From NCBI GenBank assembly GCA_964586425.1, contig CAZPHI010000052.1:1-14572 (forward strand): 14,572 nucleotides of DNA. Direction: 5' to 3'. The notes beneath the pieces were generated by a model. That model ran no database searches. It saw nothing but the letters and a program-made list of their open reading frames with translations, and had not been told where the DNA came from. This DNA comes from CAZPHI01 sp964586425. GTDB lineage: Bacteria; Bacillota; Clostridia; Lachnospirales; Lachnospiraceae. Shown here piece after piece: positions 7,151 through 13,682 of the stretch (position 1 is its first letter; every line of letters starts with the position of its first letter). The translations under genes and the position numbers were made by a program.

Positions 7151-7849
7151 TTACTGAAGTCCCATCTGAGCCTTAAGTGCTGCTAACTCATCATCAACTG
7201 CTGAATTAGATGTAGATGTTGCATCTTCCATATCATATTTGCTTGCAAGAGTATCAACATCATTCTCTTTAGCTGACTGATTAAGTTCTGCCATTGCATT
7301 AGCTTCATCAAGCATCTTGTCAGCTTTTGCTTCCATTCTGTCGAATGCTGAAAGGCTGCTCATTGCACCATTAGCAGAAGCACCAATCTTATTCATCTTC
7401 TCCTGTGTCTTAGCTACCTGAACTTTAGCTTTGATTGCATCTCTTCTTGCATTAAGATCAGCGATATCTTTGGCAAGTTTGTCATGCATCTGTCTCATCT
7501 TAGCTGCATTATCTGCTGCCATTGTATATGTCTGCTGTAATGCAGTCTGTTTTGTCATTAATGTCTGTTTCTTAGTAAGAAATGCTTTGGCATCATTCTC
7601 ATTACCAGCTGATAATGCTTTCTCAGCATATTTCTGTAATTTGTCTATTTCAGCGCTGCACTCATCAAGTTCTCTCTTTGCTCTCTTCTCTTCAGCCATT
7701 ACTGAAGCTGTTTCAGCCTGAACTTTACCAAAATCACTTTCAAGATTTCTAAGATACTGATCAATCATCTTTGCTGGGTCTTCGCATTTATCAAGTAATG
7801 CGTTAATGTTTGAAGCCATAATGTCTTTAAAACGTGTTAAAATTCCCAT
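7151..7849 (-). CDS. pspA: Phage shock protein A / IM30 family protein
   Basis: Peripheral membrane protein of the PspA/IM30 (ESCRT-III-like) family that assembles on stressed membranes. The 232 residues begin with the typical amphipathic helix (MGILTRFKDIMASNINALLD). A long coiled-coil rich in Ala, Lys and Glu follows (about 25-165), with the family segment DPAKMIDQYLRNLESDFGKV near 24-43. The tail is variable and ends in DDELAALKAQMGLQ (219-232), the conserved PspA C-terminal motif. It is the first gene of the pspA-ydjG-ydjI-pcrA cluster, with its own sigma-A-like promoter. AGGA lies 10 bases before the ATG, next to an AGAAAGG that also matches the 16S rRNA tail. In B. subtilis the orthologous operon is driven by sigma-W, but I see no sigma-W-type promoter here. 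Confidence 0.93.
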   Translation of the reverse strand: MGILTRFKDIMASNINALLDKCEDPAKMIDQYLRNLESDFGKVQAETASVMAEEKRAKRELDECSAEIDKLQKYAEKALSAGNENDAKAFLTKKQTLMTKQTALQQTYTMAADNAAKMRQMHDKLAKDIADLNARRDAIKAKVQVAKTQEKMNKIGASANGAMSSLSAFDRMEAKADKMLDEANAMAELNQSAKENDVDTLASKYDMEDATSTSNSAVDDELAALKAQMGLQ

Positions 7850-7874
7850 ATTATTATTATCCTACCTTTCTTAT

Positions 7875-7901
7875 GTTCGTGCACCTTTTTTAAGCACAAA
7901 C
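7875..7901. promoter_or_regulatory. Palindrome over the predicted pspA transcription start
   Basis: On the minus strand GTTTGTGC (7901-7894) and GCACGAAC (7882-7875) form an 8-bp inverted repeat with one T-G position and an 11-base centre. It lies just after the -10 box and covers the predicted start near 7897. Such a position suits a repressor operator, though part of it could also fold in the 5' leader. Confidence 0.4.
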
Positions 7902-7903
7902 TT

Positions 7904-7932
7904 ATTATATTACAGTATTCCTAAAAAGTCAC
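7904..7932 (-). promoter_or_regulatory. Sigma-A-like promoter of pspA
   Basis: -35 GTGACT (7932-7927, 4 of 6 consensus), a 17-base spacer, and a perfect -10 TATAAT (7909-7904). The weak -35 beside a perfect -10 suggests help from an activator. The heptamer ATAGTGA occurs twice 25 bp apart (7960-7954 and 7935-7929), the second copy overlapping the -35. Confidence 0.7.
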
Positions 7933-7956
7933 TATCATATTTTCGTTTTTATATCA

Positions 7957-7986
7957 CTATAACGTGTGTAATTATGAACGTTATAG
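7957..7986. promoter_or_regulatory. Perfect 9-bp inverted repeat, candidate operator between pspA and DUF1836 gene
   Basis: CTATAACGT (7957-7965) and ACGTTATAG (7978-7986) are perfect complements separated by 12 bases. The arm centres are 21 bp apart, two helical turns, as for a dimeric regulator. The site is upstream of both divergent promoters and inside neither predicted transcript, centred about 75 bp before the predicted pspA start. This argues for a DNA site rather than an RNA hairpin. Confidence 0.5.
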
Positions 7987-8037
7987 CTACTGTATCGTCT
8001 ATTTATGGCATATATTCAAAAAACTTTACGCTTTTAG

Positions 8038-8066
8038 TTGTCATCTAGTAATTAATACTATATAAT
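8038..8066 (+). promoter_or_regulatory. Strong sigma-A-like promoter of the DUF1836 gene
   Basis: -35 TTGTCA (8038-8043, 5 of 6), a 17-base spacer, and a perfect -10 TATAAT (8061-8066). The expected transcript start is near 8073, giving a leader of about 40 bases before the ATG at 8114. Confidence 0.8.
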
Positions 8067-8113
8067 ATAGTTTGCAGCTTAATTGTTTAGTACACATAAG
8101 AATGGAGAAATCA

Positions 8114-8761
8114 ATGGAAAAAGACAGTTTAGATTATGTTAATTCCCTATTAAGAAAATTAACTAAGCTTAATTATATAAAACCAGGCGATGTTCCTGAT
8201 ATTGATCTATATATGGATCAGGTAACAACATTCATGGACTCGCATCTAAGTGATGTTAAAAGATACGAAGACGATAAGATTCTTACCAAAACAATGATTA
8301 ACAATTATGCTAAGAATAATCTTCTTCCACCACCAGTCAAGAAAAAATATTCAAAAGATCATATATATATACTTGCATTCATATATTACTTCAAAAGTCT
8401 TTTATCAATTAGTGATATACAGGCTCTGCTTTCACCACTTACAAGTGAATTTTTTGGTGATGAAAGCACGCCATCTCTTGATGATATATACAAAGAGATA
8501 TATACTGCAGAGAAGAAACAGCTTGCGAACATATCCAAAGATGTCATACAGCAATATCGTTTATCAAAGGATGCGTTTGGCAATGTTGATGAGGGAGAAG
8601 ATAAAAAATTCCTACAACTATTCTCTTTTGTATCGCTCTTAAGCTTTGATGTATATATAAAGAAGAATATTATTGAGAACATTATTGATGATCTTATAGA
8701 TAGCGAGAATAAAGAGCGTGCGCCAAAAGGCAAAGCAGCAAAGAATAAAAAAACTGAATAA
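8114..8761 (+). CDS. DUF1836 family protein, putative DNA-binding regulator
   Basis: 215-residue protein recognised as DUF1836 from the family signatures LYMDQVTTFM (32-41), DKILTKTMINNYAKN (54-68) and LLPPPVKKKYSKDHI (70-84). The second and third resemble the helix-turn-helix and wing start of MerR-type regulators (an LT-x-R/K-x-I-x-x-Y pattern followed by GLLPP), so a DNA-binding role is a reasonable inference; the family has no established function known to me. An Ile/Leu/Phe-rich helical segment follows (83-106), then a second helical block (160-195) and a Lys-rich C-terminus. The start at 8114 is chosen for GGAG at 8104-8107 with a 6-base spacer; an upstream TTG and ATG lack an SD. It is the only plus-strand gene, divergent from pspA, and could regulate pspA, itself, or neither. 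Confidence 0.85.
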   Translation: MEKDSLDYVNSLLRKLTKLNYIKPGDVPDIDLYMDQVTTFMDSHLSDVKRYEDDKILTKTMINNYAKNNLLPPPVKKKYSKDHIYILAFIYYFKSLLSISDIQALLSPLTSEFFGDESTPSLDDIYKEIYTAEKKQLANISKDVIQQYRLSKDAFGNVDEGEDKKFLQLFSFVSLLSFDVYIKKNIIENIIDDLIDSENKERAPKGKAAKNKKTE

Positions 8762-8781
8762 ACTTATATCTTTATAATCAA

Positions 8782-8833
8782 AATGCTGTAACCACTCGCA
8801 TCTATCTACACAGATATGACTGGTTACAGCATT
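8782..8833. terminator. Bidirectional terminator between convergent genes
   Basis: Perfect 13-bp inverted repeat AATGCTGTAACCA / TGGTTACAGCATT (8782-8794 and 8821-8833), with a further inner TATCT/AGATA pairing. On the plus strand the stem is followed by ATTTATT, and on the minus strand by TTGATTAT. It lies between the stop codons of the convergent DUF1836 and yerC genes, within 3 bases of the latter. Confidence 0.85.
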
Positions 8834-8835
8834 AT

Positions 8836-9120
8836 TTATTTGAGTCTATCAAAAATCTTATCATATGACTGATTGCCATCAACTAGTGAACGTTTCACTC
8901 TACTTATTGTAGCTGTTGAAGCACCTGTACTTTGCTCGATTTCTACATATGTTTTACCATTCCTTAACATCTGCGCAACCTCAAGTCTCTGTGATAATGA
9001 TAAAACCTCATTCACTGTACATATATCTTCAAAGAAATCATAGCATTCATCCATATTCTTCAATGACATTACCGCATTAAATAACAATCTTACACCTTCT
9101 GTATCAAGTCTTTCCTTCAT
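8836..9120 (-). CDS. yerC: YerC/YecD-type TrpR-like transcriptional regulator
   Basis: 94-residue all-helical DNA-binding protein of the TrpR superfamily, very close in pattern to B. subtilis YerC. The core LFNAVMSLKNMDECYDFFEDI and CTVNEVLSLSQRLEVAQML matches the family throughout. The helix-turn-helix is near residues 57-80 (GKTYVEIEQSTGASTATISR), with recognition helix GASTATISRVKRSL. The ATG at 9120 is preferred because GGAGG (9127-9131) lies 6 bases upstream; two in-frame ATGs at 9126 and 9135 sit on or before that SD. The gene is 23 bp downstream of the PHP phosphatase gene and is the last of its operon. The regulated genes and any ligand are not evident from the sequence. Confidence 0.92.
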   Translation of the reverse strand: MKERLDTEGVRLLFNAVMSLKNMDECYDFFEDICTVNEVLSLSQRLEVAQMLRNGKTYVEIEQSTGASTATISRVKRSLVDGNQSYDKIFDRLK

Positions 9121-9143
9121 CTTCATCCTCCACACATATCTAT

Positions 9144-9851
9144 CTAATCAAGATAGCTTCTCAATAGTTCAAAATCAGAATTTGCTACTAATCTTTCTGG
9201 AAAATCAACTGCTGCAAGCAGCTCATATGCATATCCAAAATTGCATATATCATCTGCCACATGTGCATCACTTCCCAGCGAAATACACACATTATGTCTC
9301 TTACACAGATCAAGCATCAATAAATCATTATCCTTAGTACCAACTCTCGGTCCATTAGGTCTTAATGATGCATTGTTAAGTTCCAATAATACATGTTTTT
9401 CTTTTGCTGCCGCTACAACCTGCTCATAATCTATAGGATATCGGCTGTCATCAGGATGTCCAATAATATTAACATACGGATTATCCATCACCTTAATTAA
9501 GCACTGAGTATTCTCTTCTACAGTTCCTGGTTTTATACAAGGTGTGTGAAAGCTTGCAATTGCGATATCAAGCTTCTTCAAAGCATATTCTGGCAAATCA
9601 ATATGTCCATCCAGATCCATTATATTAAGTTCTGCTCCAAAAAGCAGGTTCACACCATATTTTTCACGTCGAATCACATTGAGATTATAAAAATAAAGTT
9701 CCTGGCAGCTTCCCGGCATATTGGGTGCATGCTCTGTAATCGCTAGATGCGTAACACCTTTTTTCGCCGCCTCTTGAGCCATCTCATTAATTGTATTATA
9801 CGCATGTCCACTAGCAATCGTATGCGTATGTGTATCAATATGGTATACCAC
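9144..9851 (-). CDS. YcdX-like PHP-domain phosphatase
   Basis: 235-residue PHP-domain metal-dependent phosphoesterase of the E. coli YcdX type, a trinuclear metal enzyme; the natural substrate is uncertain. With the chosen start all nine YcdX metal ligands are present: H8, H10 and H16 (DTHTHTIASGH), H41 (ITEH), E74 (GAEL), H102 (SFHTP), H132 (IGHPDD), D195 and H197 (GSDAH). I start it at the GTG at 9851, since GGAGG (9864-9860) lies 8 bases upstream and this gives the family N-terminus (VYHIDTHTHT). An ATG 14 codons further upstream would add residues foreign to the family. A related PHP enzyme, histidinol phosphatase HisK, is a less likely alternative. It is 57 bp after the ATPase gene and 23 bp before yerC. 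Confidence 0.9.
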   Translation of the reverse strand: MVYHIDTHTHTIASGHAYNTINEMAQEAAKKGVTHLAITEHAPNMPGSCQELYFYNLNVIRREKYGVNLLFGAELNIMDLDGHIDLPEYALKKLDIAIASFHTPCIKPGTVEENTQCLIKVMDNPYVNIIGHPDDSRYPIDYEQVVAAAKEKHVLLELNNASLRPNGPRVGTKDNDLLMLDLCKRHNVCISLGSDAHVADDICNFGYAYELLAAVDFPERLVANSDFELLRSYLD

Positions 9852-9908
9852 GGATTTTACCTCCAAAAAAACATCTAACATATAGTCTACCACAATTCAC
9901 AATTACTA

Positions 9909-12284
9909 TCAATTCTTTTTGCCATTCCTTTGTTTAATCCTATGTTCAATCACATACATAATCACGCTTAGAACCAACAACAGAACTATTGCACCTATGA
10001 TAAATGCTGTTGCTACCATTACTTCGTGCATATTAAGAACAGTCAATGCAAAAAGTGGTTTTAAAAAGAATGCACAGAATACTGTTCCTCCTGCCATAAC
10101 ACACATAACCGCTATTCTAAGAGCATTGAATGGATAACACGCTCTGAATAATGTGGCAAGTCCAACTGAAAGCATTATATATATTGCAATAGTTGATAAT
10201 TGTTCATCCATTAAGCCAAGTGATGGTCCTAATGCTGTGAGCAATGCCACTGAAATGAAATCAGTAATACCTGCAGGCATTGCTTTAAGTAATACATTAG
10301 TTATAAAGCGGCCTTTGATTAAACTCTTATTAGGCTGCATTGCAAGAAAGAACGCTGGAGTACCTATTGTAAACAAACCTAATAATGATAACTGCGTAGG
10401 TTTTAGTGGATACTGCAAAGCCAAAATAACTGTAAAGAACGCCATCAACATCGAGAAGATATTCTTCACAAGGAACAGTGATGCAGACCTTTGTATATTG
10501 TTAACAACTCTTCGTCCCTCCAATACAACATCAGGCATTGCAGAGAAATCTGAATCCAGAAGTACAATCTGCGAAGCATTCGCTGCTGCATCACTTCCGG
10601 ATGCCATTGCCACACTGCAATCCGCATCCTTTAGTGCCAATACGTCATTAACACCATCGCCGGTCATTGCTACTGTTTTTCCCTGCTTTTTTAATGCCTT
10701 AACAAACATTCTCTTTTGTTCAGGAGTAACACGTCCGAATACAGTGTAATCACTCACTGCTCTATCAATATCCTCCTGTCCATTAAGAGTTGATGCATCA
10801 ACGTATCTGTCCGCCCTTGCAACTCCCGCTTTAACAGCTACATTAGATACGGTTGCTGGATTATCACCAGATATAACCTTAATCTCCACACCCTGCTCTT
10901 CAAAATACTCAAAAGTGGCTTTTGCTTCCTTCCTTATTGGATTAGTAATAAGAACCATGGCCACAGGATTAATCTTTCCTTCAATATTATGTCCATCGAT
11001 ATCTCCTTCGACTTTGGCAAACAGAAGAACTCTATAGCCATCTAGTGAATATGGAATTATCTCTTTCTCATAATTCTTATAATTATCTTTCAGAATCATC
11101 TCTGGTGCACCAAGTACATACGAACCATCTTCATATGTGACACCCGAGAACTTCGTTACAGATGAGAAATTAGTTATGCTGACTGCCTGTTTACCTGATG
11201 TTTTGATAAAATATTCCTGTACTGCTGCCATTGTTGCATTATCTTTATGACTTGCCGCTGCATAATCTCCAAGCATCTCATCCATATCTGCATAACAGAA
11301 CTCTTTCGCATTAGGGAATTCCACAACGCTTTGGACCTTCATAGCATTTTCAGTAATGGTACCAGTTTTATCAACGCATAATACATCAACTCTTGCAAGT
11401 GTTTCGATACATCCAAGTTCATGTACAAGAACTTTCTTGCCTGCAAGTCGCATTACACTTACAACCAATGCCACACTTGCCAGCAGGTACAAGCCTTCAG
11501 GAATCATGCCGATTAATGCTGCGACCATAGCCACAACGCTTTCCTGTCGCGATAATCCGAGGAATACATACTGCTGAATGAACATTGTCAAACCAATAGG
11601 AATAATTATAATACCGATGTATTTGACTATCTTATCAAGGGATTTCATCATCTCTGAACGAATAACGCCTTTGCTCTTCTTTGCCTCAAGCGTAAGCTTT
11701 GATATATATGAATCCTCACCCACATGTTCAAGCACGGCCTTACATTGACCAGATACCACAAAGCTTCCTGAGAGAAGTCGGTCTCCTGCTTTCTTGGTTA
11801 TCTCATCCGACTCACCCGTAATTAATGATTCGTTAACCTGAACAACGCCCTCTCCAATTATCGCATCAGCACATATCTGATTGCCCGGCATGAATATGAC
11901 CACATCACCAAGAACGAGCTTGTGGGAATCTATTACTGTTTCTCTTGAATCACGAATGACTGTGGTTTTAGGAGCATTAAGCATATTCAATTCGTCTAGA
12001 ACTTTTTTGGATCTTAATTCCTGAATTATTCCGATTAGTGTATTGCAGATGATTATCGGAAGGAACGTTAGATTAATGAAGGAATGCACCCATATTAACA
12101 GAATACTAAGTACGAGAAAAATAAGATTAAAATAAGTGCATAGATTGGTGAGAATAATCTGTCCAATTGATTTTGAGGGCGGTTTTACTGCGTAATTAAC
12201 CATACCAGCTTTGTTAAGGTCTTCAACCTCTTCGCTGCTTAACCCTTTATTCAAATCCATTCTAATCTCATCATTCATATGCAC
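9909..12284 (-). CDS. P-type (E1-E2) cation-transporting ATPase, Exp7-like
   Basis: 791-residue integral membrane P-type ATPase of the subfamily that includes pneumococcal Exp7; the transported ion is not established. An amphipathic N-terminus leads to M1-M2 (about 45-95). The actuator-domain TGES is at 156-159. M3-M4 follow, with IPEGL at 261-265 in the ion-binding helix, resembling P2-type Ca2+ pumps (PEGLP). The phosphorylated Asp is D305 in DKTGTITEN. LGAPE at 391-395 replaces the common KGAPE in the nucleotide domain, which I believe is usual for this subfamily. The hinge GDGVND is at 542-547, and six further helices complete the protein. All catalytic residues are intact. The start is GTG, 9 bases after AGGAG; an ATG two codons later would be too far. 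It begins 18 bp after the upstream membrane-protein gene, so co-transcription is very likely. Confidence 0.93.
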   Translation of the reverse strand: MHMNDEIRMDLNKGLSSEEVEDLNKAGMVNYAVKPPSKSIGQIILTNLCTYFNLIFLVLSILLIWVHSFINLTFLPIIICNTLIGIIQELRSKKVLDELNMLNAPKTTVIRDSRETVIDSHKLVLGDVVIFMPGNQICADAIIGEGVVQVNESLITGESDEITKKAGDRLLSGSFVVSGQCKAVLEHVGEDSYISKLTLEAKKSKGVIRSEMMKSLDKIVKYIGIIIIPIGLTMFIQQYVFLGLSRQESVVAMVAALIGMIPEGLYLLASVALVVSVMRLAGKKVLVHELGCIETLARVDVLCVDKTGTITENAMKVQSVVEFPNAKEFCYADMDEMLGDYAAASHKDNATMAAVQEYFIKTSGKQAVSITNFSSVTKFSGVTYEDGSYVLGAPEMILKDNYKNYEKEIIPYSLDGYRVLLFAKVEGDIDGHNIEGKINPVAMVLITNPIRKEAKATFEYFEEQGVEIKVISGDNPATVSNVAVKAGVARADRYVDASTLNGQEDIDRAVSDYTVFGRVTPEQKRMFVKALKKQGKTVAMTGDGVNDVLALKDADCSVAMASGSDAAANASQIVLLDSDFSAMPDVVLEGRRVVNNIQRSASLFLVKNIFSMLMAFFTVILALQYPLKPTQLSLLGLFTIGTPAFFLAMQPNKSLIKGRFITNVLLKAMPAGITDFISVALLTALGPSLGLMDEQLSTIAIYIMLSVGLATLFRACYPFNALRIAVMCVMAGGTVFCAFFLKPLFALTVLNMHEVMVATAFIIGAIVLLLVLSVIMYVIEHRIKQRNGKKN

Positions 12285-12302
12285 TTATATTAGCTCCTAT
12301 AA

Positions 12303-13187
12303 TTATAGTTGATTTAATTTGCCAAACTTAGGCATTGGCTTATCAGCCATCTTTGGTCCCTTGCCATTCAACGAACCATCCTGATACTGCTTATTCACCC
12401 TGACAATAATATAGATTGCTGCTACAAAAAGTACTGACTTAATTACAAAAGGAAGTATTGAACCAATTGCTGTTGTTCCATCATATAAATCGTAAGGAAG
12501 AAGTACTGCAAAGTTAATTACACCTGTTAACACATACCATACCTTTGGAATCTTACCCTTAGATACACCTGTTACAATAACTGCAAGTCCTGCATTAAGC
12601 ACAATATCCATTGAATAGCTAAGTCCAAGAAGAAGCCATACATATGGAACATTAGTGAATATCGGACGATATGAATCATAGATACTCTGAAGTTCTTCAG
12701 GATTAGTAATCTGTTCGAATATTCCTGTCATACCATTAGTTTCAACAGCTGATGCGAATGTCATAAGCATAAGAACTGTCAACGCATAGAGAACTGCATT
12801 ACCAAGTCCTAGACCAATTCCGTAATTAATTGAATCACCTGCTGAATTAAGTGATTTATCCATGCATTTACTGATAATAATTCTTGCAATTGTATATAAT
12901 AACGCAACTATTGCTGTAGTAATCATGATTGGTGGAACTGCTCCTGCATTATATGCTGAATACATGCCAGGAATAGATAAAAACAATGCCGCACAGCCAT
13001 TATAGAGAAGATATCCAAACAGGATATATGCAACTACACCTATGAGAAGTGGCATAAATTTTGATTTAAATCTTTTGAATGAGATAAACAGTAAGATAAA
13101 TATTACTGAAATTATTACTATACCACCTGCGCCTAGATACATCTGCGCACCTGCTGGAATCTGTTGTGTCAAATCGATTGAATCCAT
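12303..13187 (-). CDS. Polytopic membrane protein, possibly divergent YhfC-like
   Basis: 294-residue protein with about eight hydrophobic segments (near 18-37, 44-70, 82-106, 122-148, 180-212, 217-234 and 240-263). A polar, Lys/Pro-rich cytoplasmic tail (KGPKMADKPMPKFGKL) ends it. The arrangement and the segment INYGIGLGLGNAVLYAL recall YhfC-type putative membrane peptidases, but the Glu and His residues expected for catalysis in such proteins are not seen. If related, it is probably not a peptidase. I cannot assign a function. It is the first gene of the operon with the Exp7-like ATPase, 18 bp upstream of it, and may be an accessory or regulatory partner; that is inference. The ATG follows AAAGGTTAGG with a 6-base gap, an SD form shared with hslO and nearly with pspA. 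Confidence 0.75.
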   Translation of the reverse strand: MDSIDLTQQIPAGAQMYLGAGGIVIISVIFILLFISFKRFKSKFMPLLIGVVAYILFGYLLYNGCAALFLSIPGMYSAYNAGAVPPIMITTAIVALLYTIARIIISKCMDKSLNSAGDSINYGIGLGLGNAVLYALTVLMLMTFASAVETNGMTGIFEQITNPEELQSIYDSYRPIFTNVPYVWLLLGLSYSMDIVLNAGLAVIVTGVSKGKIPKVWYVLTGVINFAVLLPYDLYDGTTAIGSILPFVIKSVLFVAAIYIIVRVNKQYQDGSLNGKGPKMADKPMPKFGKLNQL

Positions 13188-13231
13188 ATAAAACCTAACC
13201 TTTCGAAATAATTAATTGTATTATTAGTAAT

Positions 13232-13250
13232 TTGTGCTATTTATGCACAA
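13232..13250. promoter_or_regulatory. Inverted repeat upstream of the membrane protein-ATPase operon
   Basis: TTGTGC (13232-13237) and GCACAA (13245-13250) are perfect complements separated by 7 bases, about 45-63 bp before the start codon at 13187. The half-site TTGTGC also occurs in the palindrome at the pspA start (there with an 11-base centre). It abuts a second, longer inverted repeat. Confidence 0.4.
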
Positions 13251-13278
13251 GAGCCATTGTATTAATAACAATGGCTCT
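13250..13278. promoter_or_regulatory. Perfect 11-bp inverted repeat, hairpin in the 13188-13383 gap
   Basis: AGAGCCATTGT (13250-13260) and ACAATGGCTCT (13268-13278) form a perfect 11-bp stem with a 7-base loop. It lies between csp and the membrane protein gene, both on the minus strand. Neither side is followed by a real U-tract, so it is not a standard terminator. It could still mark the 3' end of the csp transcript, or act in the leader or operator region of the downstream operon. Elsewhere the 196-bp gap is AT-rich with no gene. Confidence 0.5.
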
Positions 13279-13383
13279 CTGTCATAATCGCGTTGTAACA
13301 ATATATCTCTTCTTAACAATAATAAATCTATATTTGATAATTTATATTCTAAAAAGGCACACTGTAAAACTTTTTGATTATAA

Positions 13384-13584
13384 TTATAATTTTGTTACGT
13401 TAACAGCCTGTGGGCCTTTAGCACCGTCAATTACTTCGAATTCAACAGCAGCGCCTTCTTCAAGTGATTTGAAGCCGTCAATGTTAAGTCCTGAATAATG
13501 TACGAATACATCCTTTCCATTCTCATCTGAGATAAATCCGTAACCCTTTTGGTTGTTGAACCATTTTACTGTACCCTTGTTCAT
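13384..13584 (-). CDS. csp: Cold-shock protein, CspA family
   Basis: 66-residue single-domain OB-fold RNA/DNA-binding protein that melts mRNA structure. RNP1 is KGYGFI (13-18) and RNP2 is VFVHY (26-30), the latter with Tyr where Phe is usual. Aromatic residues W8, F9, Y15 and F17 of the binding face are present. The start at 13584 has GGAGG 8 bases upstream and yields the standard N-terminus MNKGTVKWFN; extending upstream would read through the promoter and adds non-family residues. Its own promoter lies just beyond the hslO stop codon, so it is expressed independently. A 13-base palindrome lies at the start of its leader. No convincing terminator is visible after it. Confidence 0.96.
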   Translation of the reverse strand: MNKGTVKWFNNQKGYGFISDENGKDVFVHYSGLNIDGFKSLEEGAAVEFEVIDGAKGPQAVNVTKL

Positions 13585-13613
13585 TGTAAGTACCTCCAAA
13601 AAAAATATATGAT

Positions 13614-13626
13614 TCGGTAATACCGA
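13614..13626. promoter_or_regulatory. 13-base palindrome at the start of the csp leader
   Basis: TCGGTA-A-TACCGA on the plus strand is a perfect palindrome around one central base, beginning about 4 bases after the predicted csp transcript start (near 13630). In RNA it would form a short 5-bp stem with a 3-base loop at the 5' end. It could be a 5' stabilising hairpin or a repressor operator. Confidence 0.45.
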
Positions 13627-13636
13627 CATCACATTT

Positions 13637-13665
13637 AGAATATCACAGAACAGATTTACAGTCAA
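13637..13665 (-). promoter_or_regulatory. Promoter of csp with extended -10
   Basis: -35 TTGACT (13665-13660, 5 of 6), a 17-base spacer ending in TGA, and -10 TATTCT (13642-13637), giving an extended -10 TGATATTCT. It lies 18 bp after the hslO stop codon. The predicted leader before the csp ATG is about 46 bases, ending in a run of T before GGAGG. Confidence 0.8.
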
Positions 13666-13682
13666 TAGAAAATAACCCTTGT

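Noticed and set aside
7850..8037. Sigma-W-type promoter before pspA, as in B. subtilis
   Set aside because: I looked for a TGAAAC-like -35 with a CGTA/CGTC -10 about 16 bases downstream and found none; a sigma-A-like promoter is present instead.
8386..8733. 115-codon minus-strand frame opposite the DUF1836 gene
   Set aside because: The DUF1836 frame has family motifs, an SD and a strong promoter; the antisense frame has none.
9852..9893. Upstream ATG for the PHP phosphatase
   Set aside because: The GGAGG lies inside that extension and points to the GTG at 9851, which gives the family N-terminus.
10153..10749. 198-codon open frame on the plus strand opposite the P-type ATPase gene
   Set aside because: It is antisense to the catalytic core of an intact ATPase, has no recognisable motif and is explained by the codon usage of the real gene.
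13351..13375. AAAAAG/CTTTTT hairpin as csp terminator
   Set aside because: The stem has a single G-C pair and a 13-base loop, too weak to call a terminator.
13585..13665. N-terminal extension of the cold-shock protein to an upstream start
   Set aside because: The extension would span the promoter and SD, and the extra residues are not part of the CspA fold.
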